A DNA stretch of 64,000 nucleotides from Alkalihalophilus pseudofirmus OF4 (lineage in GTDB: Bacteria > Bacillota > Bacilli > Bacillales > Bacillaceae_D), in the NCBI RefSeq assembly GCF_000005825.2, contig NC_013791.2, forward strand, positions 2,108,001-2,172,000, given 5' to 3'. Positions 1 to 8,167 of the stretch are shown here, one piece after another (within the stretch, counting starts at the first letter, position 1; every line of letters starts with the position of its first letter). The notes under the pieces were generated by a model. That model was not told where the DNA came from. It saw only the letters and a list, made by a program, of their open reading frames with translations, and did no database searches. The position numbers and the translations under genes are program-made.

Positions 1-2
1 CT

Positions 3-269
3 GATGAAAAAGGAAGCCTTACAGATAAACAACTTTCCTCGATTTCATTTATTGCAACAAATGATTCTGTTTTAAATAAAGACCGCTACGATGAAGCCGA
101 AGCATATCTCGCTTCTGAACACCTTGAAATCATAATCGAAGGCGGCAACCATGCACAATTTGGATCTTACGGAGCTCAAAAAGGCGACACCCCAGCGTCC
201 ATTTCTACAGAAGAACAACTTAAACAAGTACGTGATGCATTATCTAAGTGGATTACTCGTCAATACTAG
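3..269 (+). CDS. alpha/beta hydrolase family protein, C-terminal part (5' end outside window)
   Basis: Open frame running in from the left edge, 88 residues before a TAG. The segment GGNHAQFGSYGAQKGD carries a likely catalytic histidine near the C terminus, as in small alpha/beta hydrolases of the dienelactone-hydrolase-like type. The nucleophile elbow and the acid residue lie outside the window, so the substrate cannot be judged. A strong terminator follows directly, so this is the last gene of its transcript. Confidence 0.6.
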   Translation, partial: DEKGSLTDKQLSSISFIATNDSVLNKDRYDEAEAYLASEHLEIIIEGGNHAQFGSYGAQKGDTPASISTEEQLKQVRDALSKWITRQY

Positions 270-273
270 TAAG

Positions 274-300
274 AAAAAGCTGAGCTGAGCTCGGCTTTTT
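274..300 (+). terminator. rho-independent terminator after the hydrolase
   Basis: Hairpin AAAAAGCtGAGC-tga-GCTCgGCTTTTT running into a T-rich tail, five bases after the stop codon. Confidence 0.85.
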
Positions 301-303
301 AAT

Positions 304-332
304 TTGAAAAAATGATTAAGTTCCTTTATAAT
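304..332 (+). promoter_or_regulatory. sigma-A promoter for the GNAT-like gene
   Basis: TTGAAA at 304-309 and a perfect TATAAT at 327-332 with a 17-nt spacer. It sits between the terminator at 274-300 and the start codon at 391. Confidence 0.75.
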
Positions 333-390
333 ACTGAACTTGTGTGAGCCAAATTAACTAAGAAATATTAAATATAAAAGGAGTGGTTCG

Positions 391-909
391 GTGGTACTCG
401 CAACTCTCACGACTGATGAAGTCAAAGAGCCAGAGGAGCTGCAAAAAGAATTAAATGATTTGGAGTTTCAAATGTTCCGGATGCAAGAAAATTTGAAACA
501 AATTGCTAAACGGTGGCAGGTACTCGGCATCGAGCAGACCAAAGAAGAAAAATGGGTGATTGTGTACATCTTAGATGATGGAGCTCAGTGTAAAATTATG
601 CTCAATGAATGTGACTCTGCCTTTAGAGGGGTCTGGGATTTTTCAATTCAAGCCACATATGCAGATGATCATACGATCCACATCGGTGATATAAAAGGGG
701 AAGAAAACAAAGGATATGGTTCGATCTGCATGAATTACTTAAAAAACCATGCCATGGATCAAAATGTTCAATACATTACCGGTGATATCGCACAACGCGA
801 TTGGGGTCATCTTGACAGACTCATCCATTTTTATGAAAAGCATCATTTTGATGTAGAAGTAGATCATCAAGACAAATCTGGAGACCTTATATGGAATCCA
901 GCTTCATAA
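391..909 (+). CDS. GNAT-like N-acetyltransferase domain protein with N-terminal coiled coil
   Basis: 172 residues from a GTG start preceded by AAGGAG with 7-nt spacing. Residues about 12-40 look like a short charged coiled coil. The second half has a GNAT-like pattern: a beta strand (IHIGDIKGE), then ENKGYGSICMNYL as a motif A-like pyrophosphate loop and helix, then LDRLIHFYEKHHFDV, matching the FYxxxGF motif of GNAT C termini. Substrate unknown. It appears to be a single-gene transcript with its own promoter. Confidence 0.5.
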   Translation: MVLATLTTDEVKEPEELQKELNDLEFQMFRMQENLKQIAKRWQVLGIEQTKEEKWVIVYILDDGAQCKIMLNECDSAFRGVWDFSIQATYADDHTIHIGDIKGEENKGYGSICMNYLKNHAMDQNVQYITGDIAQRDWGHLDRLIHFYEKHHFDVEVDHQDKSGDLIWNPAS

Positions 910-949
910 TGATCAGGTGAACAGTACTAACTCCCCGCTTACTGAATAT

Positions 950-1076
950 GTTGATTTACGCTGCAGGCACACGCTTTCCGCGGGCGGTCCGGGAGCTTCC
1001 TCGTCACTACGCTCCTGTGGGATCTCCCCTGGCCACGCGCATCCCGCAGGAGTCGGTGCCTTCCGCTACAATCAAC
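950..1076. repeat. 127-bp palindromic intergenic repeat, copy R1
   Basis: The same 127-bp element recurs at 44830-44956 with only five differences (counted by eye). It begins GTTGATT and ends AATCAAC, giving 7-bp terminal inverted repeats, and contains complementary internal blocks (for example CTCCTGTGGGAT against ATCCCGCAGGAG). Open frames through it are by-products. It is a non-coding, MITE/REP-like element; similar GC-rich blocks are common between genes in Bacillus genomes (from memory). Nothing else is evident between the gene ending at 909 and the stop at 1205, apart from an inverted GCTAGCG pair near 1145-1182. Confidence 0.85.
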
Positions 1077-1204
1077 GAGCGTCAAAAGAAGTTGATATTT
1101 AAACGTATAAATAAGCAGTCTTTTTTCCAAATAATATAAGCATGCTAGCGGTTATAATAGGCGAATAGGAACGCTAGCGTATTCTTGCAATTATCACAAC
1201 TTCT

Positions 1205-1528
1205 TTAATGCTTCACCTCAAAATACCCCCTGAGCACCTGGCTCAAATAATCAAGCGGAGTCGTTTCAACCTGTCCATATCCCCTTTGTGTATAAAGGTG
1301 AGTTGCATTCGGGAGCTCTCTTTTTAACTGTTTTCTTAATTTCTCGCCCGCCTCATCTGCATCAACTAAAATGTATACATCTTGATCTTCAAAAGGAAGG
1401 ATTAATTGTTCAAGCTTTTCATCGCTCAGGGTCCCATACGTACAAACGATATCAATGGATTCATTTAATACTTTCTTCACTCGTTTGCGGTCATTCGTCC
1501 CTTCAACGATCAAAATTTTCTCCTCCAT
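1205..1528 (-). CDS. small Toprim-domain protein (YusF-like)
   Basis: 107 residues. It opens with EEKILIVEGTNDRKRV, the Toprim beta strand with catalytic-type glutamate, and later has YILVDADEAGEKLRK, the DxD motif. It consists of little but the Toprim fold, like B. subtilis YusF and other stand-alone Toprim proteins related to DnaG and RNase M5. A GTG at 1537 is also in frame, but GGAG is 10 nt from the ATG at 1528 and abuts the GTG, so the ATG is preferred. It probably binds or processes nucleic acid; the exact reaction is unknown. Confidence 0.7.
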   Translation of the reverse strand: MEEKILIVEGTNDRKRVKKVLNESIDIVCTYGTLSDEKLEQLILPFEDQDVYILVDADEAGEKLRKQLKRELPNATHLYTQRGYGQVETTPLDYLSQVLRGYFEVKH

Positions 1529-1681
1529 GCTTCTCACACTCCTCAGGGCTTGTGTTATATCTTATTGATATGAGCGTATTATCTATATACTACTTATATT
1601 ACCCTTCGCAACACGGAATTTATCTCTTTTTACAGTACCATAGTCTTCCTTCTGCTGTCTTTATTCACCTCTATCTACCCT

Positions 1682-1716
1682 AAAAAAAGAACCATCCTGA
1701 CTGAAATCAGAATGGT
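1682..1716 (-). terminator. terminator of the lipoprotein gene
   Basis: Arms ACCATcCTGA and TCAGaATGGT (9 of 10 pairs) around CTGAAA, followed on the minus strand by a run of T (1682-1688). Confidence 0.75.
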
Positions 1717-1727
1717 ACGTCCCTTAC

Positions 1728-2411
1728 TTATGGATGCACTGTTTCAAGCATAGCCAGCATGCTAGGAGCAACGCCTTCCTGTGCCTCTTTAGCAGGTAGA
1801 AAGACGGTCAATTGAAACAACTCCCCTTCTGCCTCTTTCGCCAAATGATAGATCGTCGTTCGCTCTCCACTAATCTCAACTGATTCCTTTAGGGCATATT
1901 GCAGGCCGCTCATTGGCAGGTCTTGAAGGTTTTCAATCTCTCCTTGGGCATGCTCTTCAATAGCACCCTTTAATTCCTCTGCCGAACCTTCATTCTTATG
2001 TGGGATAATACGTGTGAAAAAGTCTCCATCATTGTTGAAAACAAGGACATCTCTGCCTGGCTCTTCACTATGAAGCGTATACCCTTCTAGCACATAGATC
2101 CCATATCCAAGTTCGCTGCGGTTAAACTGAGCAACACGCGTTTCTGTCTGCCCTTCTATTTCAAACGTCAATTCTTTTTCGTCTGCTAATTCAATTTCCC
2201 CTTCACCATTCTCCGCTTCCCCTGGCGATTCCACGTCGTTTCCGTCTTCATGTTCACCGTCTGTTTCTTCCTCATCAATCACTTCCTCTTCATTTTCCTC
2301 AACAGGCTGCTCTTCTTGTGAATCTTCTACTTGTGAATCTTCTACCGGCTGATTACAAGCTGTGAGCATGACTAAAAAGGAAATAATGAATACCCCGAAT
2401 AACTTTTTCAT
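1728..2411 (-). CDS. lipoprotein with acidic linker, function unknown
   Basis: 227 residues from ATG 2411, preceded by AAGGGGTG; upstream in-frame codons to 2471 lack a ribosome site and would bury the signal. The N terminus MKKLFGVFIISFLVMLTAC is a lipoprotein signal with the lipobox LTAC. A Glu/Asp-rich stretch of about 50 residues (EEVIDEEETDGEHEDG) follows and probably spans cell-wall space. The globular C terminus is not recognised. It should sit on the outer face of the membrane. The acidic bias would suit a salt-loving or alkaliphilic host, which is an inference. Confidence 0.7.
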   Translation of the reverse strand: MKKLFGVFIISFLVMLTACNQPVEDSQVEDSQEEQPVEENEEEVIDEEETDGEHEDGNDVESPGEAENGEGEIELADEKELTFEIEGQTETRVAQFNRSELGYGIYVLEGYTLHSEEPGRDVLVFNNDGDFFTRIIPHKNEGSAEELKGAIEEHAQGEIENLQDLPMSGLQYALKESVEISGERTTIYHLAKEAEGELFQLTVFLPAKEAQEGVAPSMLAMLETVHP

Positions 2412-2473
2412 TTTTGTGCACCCCTTATATTCTTTATCAATAAGACGCCTGTTAGTGAGTATACGTTTCATCT

Positions 2474-2505
2474 AAAAAAAAAGAATTGCCCACTTTCGGC
2501 AATTC
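2474..2505 (-). terminator. terminator of the yuiD-like gene
   Basis: Perfect 8-bp arms GAATTGCC/GGCAATTC around a 7-nt loop, followed on the minus strand by nine T. Confidence 0.85.
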
Positions 2506-2510
2506 CTCCA

Positions 2511-2993
2511 TTAAAATATAAATGATTTCTTTTTTCTCCTGCCCGTCAATGCATAGCTAATTCCACCTGTAATCAGCCCTAAAAGAGCGCCTCCAACAAC
2601 TTCTTCAGGCTGATGACCTAAACGTTCTCTTAATTTCACAGAGCGTTTCTCACTTTGTTTCGCATGAGAGTCCCCAGCCATTCGTTCAAGGTCTGCATTC
2701 ATTTCATTCACTTTAATCGTTAATTCACCTGTTTGGCGTCTAATTCCTTGTGCATCATACATCACAATTAAGCCAAATACAGTGGAAAGAGCAAAATCTA
2801 CGGATGATACCCCGCGCTCTAGTGCTACATACGTGGCAAGAGCTGTGACCCCTGCAGAGTGAGAGCTTGGCATACCTCCCGTTTCTAACAACGTATCCCA
2901 CTCCCACTGGTCCGTTTGCATTTTTTTAATAGGAACTTTAAGGCTTTGCGCAAGCCCGATTGTTAACAGCGCAGTCAGCATTGGCCGATTCAT
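2511..2993 (-). CDS. yuiD: divergent PAP2-family membrane protein (YuiD, DUF212)
   Basis: 160 residues. GGMPSSHSAGVTAL is the core of the DUF212/acid-phosphatase-VanZ-related family and corresponds to the PSxSH phosphatase motif; GHQPEEVVGGALLG is the second conserved block with its histidine. Hydrophobic helices lie near residues 5-20, 45-85 and 135-155. GTG 3002 is an alternative start, but GAGG lies 8 nt from ATG 2993. Family members are predicted membrane phosphatases whose substrate is not settled. Confidence 0.8.
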   Translation of the reverse strand: MNRPMLTALLTIGLAQSLKVPIKKMQTDQWEWDTLLETGGMPSSHSAGVTALATYVALERGVSSVDFALSTVFGLIVMYDAQGIRRQTGELTIKVNEMNADLERMAGDSHAKQSEKRSVKLRERLGHQPEEVVGGALLGLITGGISYALTGRRKKKSFIF

Positions 2994-3049
2994 CTTCTTC
3001 ACCTCACGCTTAGCGTTTGATGAGTGAAGTGATTTTATTCTTATGCAAA

Positions 3050-4438
3050 TTAATAATTAAAGATATCTTGAGGGATGGTGAATGAATCGTTCAGATCAAC
3101 ATTGATACCGATATTTTCAAATGACAAGGTGATCTCATCTAGTTCTTCCACTTTTCTCTGATCAAGCAAAAGCTCAAAAGAATGTTCCGAGGAACCACTG
3201 CCCATATAAAGGTACTGAGGATCTAATTTTTCATTATCTGAGCTGAAGCTAAGGATATTAGCCCGTTCAAACTCCTCATTTTCTGACCATTGTGTATCTC
3301 CGTAATCAATTGATACATGCGATAAATCATAATGGTAAGGGGCGTCTTCATGCGGAATAAAACGGAAATCAATGGTGTAATGCTTATCCTGATTATAAGA
3401 TACTTGCTTAATTAAAATGGTGCCATATTCCCCGCTGTAAATTTCTGCATCCTTGACACTTTCAAATAATTCTTTATTTGTTGGCAGTGTCACCGCAAAG
3501 CTTTCATTACTTATTAAACGGACCCAATCCAAGGTAAATGTAGGATCATTAACAGGTTCGCTGTAAGTATCATAACTGATTAAATAAGTATAATTATCTT
3601 TCTTCATCCCCACTGAACTGTTTGAATCTCCAGCTCCTGTTAAGTAGCCCCAAAGTGAATCAAGCATTAAGTCTGAGTGCTCCATAAACTTAAATTGCAG
3701 ATCAAATGATTCAGGATGAGCTCTGATCGAATCAACTTTAACGGATAGATCTCCTATATCCATAACAGCTGAACCATTGATTTCATTATATGGAATGTCA
3801 TCATATTGATAATCCACATCCAACGTAATGGATTCGATTTGATGAATGTTTCCTCCCGAATGGACCGTGGTTGGAGTTAATTTGATCTCATCAAGCTCTA
3901 CAATTTCGATATCCGGTGAAAAATACGGCAGGTAAAACATGGCCACACCATAATACCGCCCGTCTTTATAAACATGGTTGAATCCCGTAAACTCATTGTC
4001 TGAGTACACTTCATTATAATATTCAAAATCATGATCATCGAACTCAATCCGGCTTGTTAGTTTAGGGAAATCATGTATGCGTTCTGTGTCATCTGCTAAA
4101 TCCACACTGTAAAAGAGGAATGAATGATGACTTTTACGAACCCACACCTCTTCTATGCGAAGCGTATCATTCGTATCACCTAACTCCCACTCTGTATCAT
4201 AGGTTCTCGTCAACCCCAACTCTCTTGCCTTCGTAATACCAGGTGCGGCCTTCTCCATGACTTCGGCTAAACCTTTTTCATTAACTTCATTTAAATAAGA
4301 ATAAATTCTGTCCGTGACTTCTTCCTTATTGTTTTTGTCATCGGTACCAGCTGTTTCGTAACCAAGTGATTGGATATAAGCAAACAAGGTCAGGCCGGCT
4401 AATAAAACGAGGATAATGATCCATTTTTGTTTATTCAT
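3050..4438 (-). CDS. membrane-anchored extracytoplasmic protein, unrecognised
   Basis: 462 residues: one N-terminal hydrophobic segment (IIILVLLAGLTLFAYI) acting as signal or anchor, then a long soluble part rich in Asp, Tyr and Ser with repeating beta-like stretches and no Cys after the anchor. No catalytic motif was recognised. It starts 8 nt after the stop of the coiled-coil gene at 4447, so the two form an operon and probably act together at the cell surface. Confidence 0.6.
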   Translation of the reverse strand: MNKQKWIIILVLLAGLTLFAYIQSLGYETAGTDDKNNKEEVTDRIYSYLNEVNEKGLAEVMEKAAPGITKARELGLTRTYDTEWELGDTNDTLRIEEVWVRKSHHSFLFYSVDLADDTERIHDFPKLTSRIEFDDHDFEYYNEVYSDNEFTGFNHVYKDGRYYGVAMFYLPYFSPDIEIVELDEIKLTPTTVHSGGNIHQIESITLDVDYQYDDIPYNEINGSAVMDIGDLSVKVDSIRAHPESFDLQFKFMEHSDLMLDSLWGYLTGAGDSNSSVGMKKDNYTYLISYDTYSEPVNDPTFTLDWVRLISNESFAVTLPTNKELFESVKDAEIYSGEYGTILIKQVSYNQDKHYTIDFRFIPHEDAPYHYDLSHVSIDYGDTQWSENEEFERANILSFSSDNEKLDPQYLYMGSGSSEHSFELLLDQRKVEELDEITLSFENIGINVDLNDSFTIPQDIFNY

Positions 4439-4446
4439 ATCTCTGT

Positions 4447-5376
4447 CTATGCCTCTTCTATCAAACGGATACGCTGCTGCTTGATTTGCTCTTTTTCTGT
4501 TTGGATTTCTGTTTGAAACTCAATCAAGGAGTCAATTGCTTGATCAACCTTATATTTCATCTTTTCGGTTTGTTTGAGTGAATCATTGATTTTCCCATGG
4601 ACCATCCAATCAACGATAAAGCCGTCAAAGAAGTAATCAGCGAACGTAAGCATGTCACCGATATGAATGGAATATGAAGCAAACTTTTGTACGTCTTTCA
4701 TTTCTTCTTCAAAATGGCGGAGCTTTCGCTGAGCATGATGAATATCGCTTTTAGCATCATTGATCTTGCTATGCTTAATTGCTGTTGATACCATTCCTCC
4801 TCCAAATAAATCCCATGTTGACCAGCCCTTTGCACTGTTTAAAGAGGAGATTGCAATCGATAAGGCAGAACTGGCCTGATTACCTGCGCTGATTGCTTCT
4901 TTTAATTCGTTTAGAATCAACTTTTTGTTCGCTTCTTCTTCACTTAATTCATCCATTTCAACTGTTAATTTACTATTACTTGATTGAAGCTGCTTTTCTT
5001 TCTCATGCATGAGCTGCTCATATTTTTTAATAGGGTCGCCGAGATTGGTCAATTTTTGCTTGATCTCTTCTATTTCCCTCTCAAGGTCTGCTGCTGTCTC
5101 CTTAGCTTCTTCATACTTTAGCTGGGCAGCTGCCGCTTCTTGTTGCTCCTTTTCCATCTTTTCAAGCTTCTGACCGGTGATCGTATAAAATAGATTGGAA
5201 AACGATAATCCTTCTAATCGCTCAACATCTAGCTGTTCTTTCTTTATTTGTTTTTTCAATTGTATGATTTTCGCTTGTTCTCCCCTCAAATAATCTTTTG
5301 CCCGTTTTAGATGATCCTCCCATTTTTCCTTTTGACGCATGTTTTCTTTACATGTCTCTAATAATTTCTGATTCAT
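4447..5376 (-). CDS. coiled-coil protein, unrecognised, first gene of a two-gene operon
   Basis: 309 residues, dominated by Lys/Glu/Gln-rich heptads from about 10-155 and again 195-305, separated by a Gly-rich break (WDLFGGGMVSTAIKHSKIND). No signal peptide, so probably cytoplasmic. GTG 5394 is in frame, but it overlaps the GAGGGGG ribosome site that serves ATG 5376, so the ATG was chosen. It is followed 8 nt later by the membrane-anchored gene at 3050-4438. The break between two helical arms is reminiscent of hinge proteins, but no ATP-binding motif is present. Confidence 0.6.
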   Translation of the reverse strand: MNQKLLETCKENMRQKEKWEDHLKRAKDYLRGEQAKIIQLKKQIKKEQLDVERLEGLSFSNLFYTITGQKLEKMEKEQQEAAAAQLKYEEAKETAADLEREIEEIKQKLTNLGDPIKKYEQLMHEKEKQLQSSNSKLTVEMDELSEEEANKKLILNELKEAISAGNQASSALSIAISSLNSAKGWSTWDLFGGGMVSTAIKHSKINDAKSDIHHAQRKLRHFEEEMKDVQKFASYSIHIGDMLTFADYFFDGFIVDWMVHGKINDSLKQTEKMKYKVDQAIDSLIEFQTEIQTEKEQIKQQRIRLIEEA

Positions 5377-5591
5377 TTGAATATTCCCCCTCACTCTCTT
5401 TACGATATCATATCAAAAAATGTTTCAATTTCCGTTTTTTTATATAGATGTAAATATTTTTAGTGAGTAATTATTTTTTGAAAACACTTAGTATTACAAC
5501 TTTACTCTGTAGACGCTTTCACGTGTTGCAGTAAATGCTTTAATGAGATAGTATTTGATAGCACATTTGTATAATAGTTAGGAGTATGTCA

Positions 5592-7130
5592 ATGGAAATC
5601 GTTCATCAGCTTTCACAGGTACAAGTTTTGAACCAGTTTTGGTTATTATTGTTTTTTATCGTTCCTATGGTGATTATCTCAAGGATGGTTGTTGCAGGAT
5701 CTAGGTTTTCACCGATTTTAATTATCGTTATTTTCGGTTTGCTTTTAGGATTTTTGTTAGTTGAGGTGAATATTGCAACACCTGGTCTTCCAGAATTCCC
5801 GCTTGTTGATTTTATGGCGCGTACGACGATTATCGCTTTGATCGTTTCCTTCTTTGTAGGTGGTCAAGAATTACGTAAGATTCTTGGAAACAAAGAGATG
5901 GAAGTGAAGGATATTGTCGTCCCTATGAATGAAGAAGTGGTATTAGGTACAGGCCGTACTCATTTCATCTTCATCCTTCGTTCGTTCTTCTTATTAATTG
6001 GGATTGAAGGATTCATGAGAATGTTCTTGCAGCCAGGATCGCTTGATACAGTAGCTGGCTTTTACCCGCTTATTGCGTTTATCGGTTTGATTGCCTCTGT
6101 TATTTTAGTCGATAACAAAGCTCAAGTTGGCAATAAGCATATCTACATTCGTAAAGGGCTTCTTGAGACAGCTCTTATTATCATCGTTTTATTTATTTCA
6201 TTTGCGATTGCCCAAGCAGTACAGCCTATCATTGCCCTGCCGCAAATTTTCTTTGCTATGATGATCTCAGCAGCGATCGGAGCTATTTTTTATAACTGGA
6301 CATTTGGTCCGACCGTTCGTGCTTTACTATTTGCCGGTATTCCTGTTGTCCTTGCAGCGAACTTCATGGTCGGAGGTTCACGAATTGGGGATGCATTTGC
6401 CATTGAAGGTATGAATGCCGTTCTATTCTATGGCTTCTTTGGTCAATTGTTCTGGATGTTTGGCGGTATTGCCCTTGTGATGTTCATTGCTAAAACAGCT
6501 CATACACGCAACCTAGCACCAGGAATGGCAGGTTCATTGTCCCACTCAGGTCTGACAGGCGCTTGTACAGCTGGAGACTTTGGTAAGGTGGCGGCTCAAC
6601 GTGCACCAATTATGATTAACATTCCGTTTTTCGGACATATTTTCGTATTCTCTGTTCTTGCGATTAGTGCAGAACAAGGCTCATTATGGTTCATTCCAAC
6701 AGCCATTATCGTAACAATTGGTATTGTTTTAACAGCGCTGGCACTCAAAAATTTACGTAATGCACAAGGTGAAGATCGTAAAGAGGTGAAAGCGTTAATG
6801 CAGTTCTCATTTGGATGGCAGATCTGTGCAGTTTTCGGTGGTCTTGCCCTTCTAAGTATGAGTTCAATGTCATTTGAATACGGAGCAATGGCACAAACTT
6901 CAGCTATTTCTCACTTTGGTTTATTTGCAGCGATTCAAGGTGAAATGTTTGGGGTTGAATCTTCACTCCTTATTCCATTCATCTTCTCTATGCCGTTTCT
7001 AGTTCACCCTGTCGTGTTCTTTATGTTCGGTAAAGCAATGGAAAATAACGGAGAGATGCCTAAACTGCCGGTTTATATCATGGCAATCATAGGTTTGATC
7101 GGTATCAGTTTCGCTATTTTTGCTCTATAA
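5592..7130 (+). CDS. polytopic membrane protein, probable transporter of unknown family
   Basis: About 512 residues with roughly 11-13 hydrophobic segments, opening VLNQFWLLLFFIVPMVIISRM. Conserved-looking loops include SFFVGGQELRK, NFMVGGSRIGDAF, SHSGLTGACTAGDFGK and a C-terminal MPFLVHPVVFFMFG. The repeated VGG-(Q/S)-x-(L/I) pattern in both halves suggests an inverted repeat, as in secondary transporters; I could not assign a family or substrate. ATG 5586 is possible but GGAG lies only 1 nt away, while ATG 5592 has 7-nt spacing. It is a monocistronic gene closed by a terminator. Confidence 0.65.
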   Translation: MEIVHQLSQVQVLNQFWLLLFFIVPMVIISRMVVAGSRFSPILIIVIFGLLLGFLLVEVNIATPGLPEFPLVDFMARTTIIALIVSFFVGGQELRKILGNKEMEVKDIVVPMNEEVVLGTGRTHFIFILRSFFLLIGIEGFMRMFLQPGSLDTVAGFYPLIAFIGLIASVILVDNKAQVGNKHIYIRKGLLETALIIIVLFISFAIAQAVQPIIALPQIFFAMMISAAIGAIFYNWTFGPTVRALLFAGIPVVLAANFMVGGSRIGDAFAIEGMNAVLFYGFFGQLFWMFGGIALVMFIAKTAHTRNLAPGMAGSLSHSGLTGACTAGDFGKVAAQRAPIMINIPFFGHIFVFSVLAISAEQGSLWFIPTAIIVTIGIVLTALALKNLRNAQGEDRKEVKALMQFSFGWQICAVFGGLALLSMSSMSFEYGAMAQTSAISHFGLFAAIQGEMFGVESSLLIPFIFSMPFLVHPVVFFMFGKAMENNGEMPKLPVYIMAIIGLIGISFAIFAL

Positions 7131-7138
7131 ATAAAATG

Positions 7139-7174
7139 AAAACAGGTCGTCCATTAGCGGATGACCTGTTTTTT
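7139..7174. terminator. bidirectional terminator between convergent genes
   Basis: Arms AAAACAGGTCgTCC and GGAtGACCTGTTTT around a 6-nt loop, with A-run and T-run flanks so that it can serve both the gene ending at 7130 and the minus-strand gene ending at 7176. Confidence 0.85.
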
Positions 7175-7175
7175 A

Positions 7176-7511
7176 TTAGGATACTTCTTTATATTCTTTT
7201 ACTAATTGCTGCAGTTTCATCGCCAGTCCCATACTGCCGTCTACTTTTAATTTACCGCTCATAAAGGCCATCGTCGTATTTAAATCATCATTCAACATCT
7301 TTATGAATGATTCATCATTCATTTTAAGGGTGACATTAGGCTCTTCTGTGGCCTCTTCTATCATATATGCTTTTCCATCTTTAAATTGCACTTGAATGCT
7401 TCCTGACTCCTTTAAATCAAATTGAAATACGCGGTCTTTCTCCTCAGCAATATGTGCTGGTTCACGGTTCATTTTTTCTACTAATGCTCTTAGCTTCTCT
7501 TTAGCGTTCAT
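7176..7511 (-). CDS. SCP2 sterol-carrier-like domain protein
   Basis: 111 residues made of one SCP2 fold: GSIQVQFKDGKAYMIEE and PNVTLKMNDESFIKMLNDDLNTTMAFMSGKLKV are characteristic, with the late GKLKVDGSMGLAMKLQ block. The family binds hydrophobic ligands such as lipids or acyl-CoA. The bacterial stand-alone proteins have no agreed role. Single gene with GGGGG at a suitable distance from the ATG. Confidence 0.75.
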   Translation of the reverse strand: MNAKEKLRALVEKMNREPAHIAEEKDRVFQFDLKESGSIQVQFKDGKAYMIEEATEEPNVTLKMNDESFIKMLNDDLNTTMAFMSGKLKVDGSMGLAMKLQQLVKEYKEVS

Positions 7512-7672
7512 TTTGAGTTCCCCCTTTTATTTGTTACTCTGACAAAGATTCGACAATGATTGCCGAACTCCTCCCTCAAATAAAAAAAGTTATAAATTCC
7601 TCTGCAATATTTTACACATTTTTGCATAATTCGCCTCTTGCTCGTACATTCTATAAGTAGGAGGCGGTTTTA

Positions 7673-7786
7673 ATGGAGTTTATGAGGATCTTACAATACA
7701 TCTGTTCATTTGGCGGGGCAAGTTGTTTAATATTCACTTATATTCAAATGGCTCGAAAGAAAGTAAAAAAGCCGCTTCAAAAATGA
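7673..7786 (+). CDS. small membrane protein, 37 residues
   Basis: ATG with AGGAGG 7 nt upstream, a strong ribosome site for such a short frame. It has one hydrophobic helix (MRILQYICSFGGASCLIFTY, with two Cys) and a basic tail MARKKVKKPLQK ending at TGA inside a terminator. The positive-inside rule predicts a cytoplasmic C terminus. No family recognised; coding is supported by the ribosome site, membrane helix and terminator. Confidence 0.5.
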   Translation: MEFMRILQYICSFGGASCLIFTYIQMARKKVKKPLQK

Positions 7787-7795
7787 AGCGGCTTT
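7769..7795. terminator. bidirectional terminator overlapping the small gene's stop
   Basis: Perfect 10-bp arms AAGCCGCTTC/GAAGCGGCTT with an A-rich loop. T-tract on the plus strand and A-tract at its left end, so it also serves the minus-strand gene ending at 7818. Confidence 0.8.
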
Positions 7796-7817
7796 CATAT
7801 TGTTGAGAACTCTATAT

Positions 7818-8150
7818 TTAAGCAAGTGCTTTTTCAATTTTCTTTTTTGTAATCGAGAAATGAGAATCAACCCATTTAACTTGTTTCTTGTCTAAAATAA
7901 ATAGTTGTGGAGATTCATGCTTCACACCTAGTTCTTCTGAAATTAGATTAGATACAGGTCGTGACTCGATGACTTTAACCATAGCATACGTGTGAGCATT
8001 CTCGTTCGAGGAATTTATAAATGATTGAAATTCATCATATGCCTCTGCACTAATCGGACAAGTTGTACTATGCTTCAATAATAAAACAGGACCATCATCT
8101 GATTGCTTAAATAAGTCATGCCACTCTTGGTCTGTTGTTATTTCTTTCAT
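7818..8150 (-). CDS. brxC: YtxJ/BrxC monothiol bacilliredoxin-like protein
   Basis: About 110 residues with a thioredoxin-like fold (DUF2847). The motif HSTTCPISAEAYDEF contains the single active-site cysteine (TCPIS), and SPQLFILDKKQV has the cis-Pro of the fold. The family (BrxC, formerly YtxJ) acts in bacillithiol-dependent protein de-thiolation or as a general redox partner. In-frame GTG 8159 and ATG 8156 lie too close to AGGAG, while ATG 8150 has 8-nt spacing. Confidence 0.8.
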   Translation of the reverse strand: MKEITTDQEWHDLFKQSDDGPVLLLKHSTTCPISAEAYDEFQSFINSSNENAHTYAMVKVIESRPVSNLISEELGVKHESPQLFILDKKQVKWVDSHFSITKKKIEKALA

Positions 8151-8167
8151 GCTCATCACTCCTCTTT

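Noticed and set aside
917-1139. Three overlapping open frames around 917-1139 and one at 44737-45006
   Set aside because: They run through the 127-bp palindromic repeat, share its sequence in both copies and have no ribosome sites; by-products of repeat structure.
1139-1190. GCTAGCG inverted repeat as terminator of the Toprim gene
   Set aside because: Arms are present but the 20-nt loop is long and no T run follows on the minus strand.
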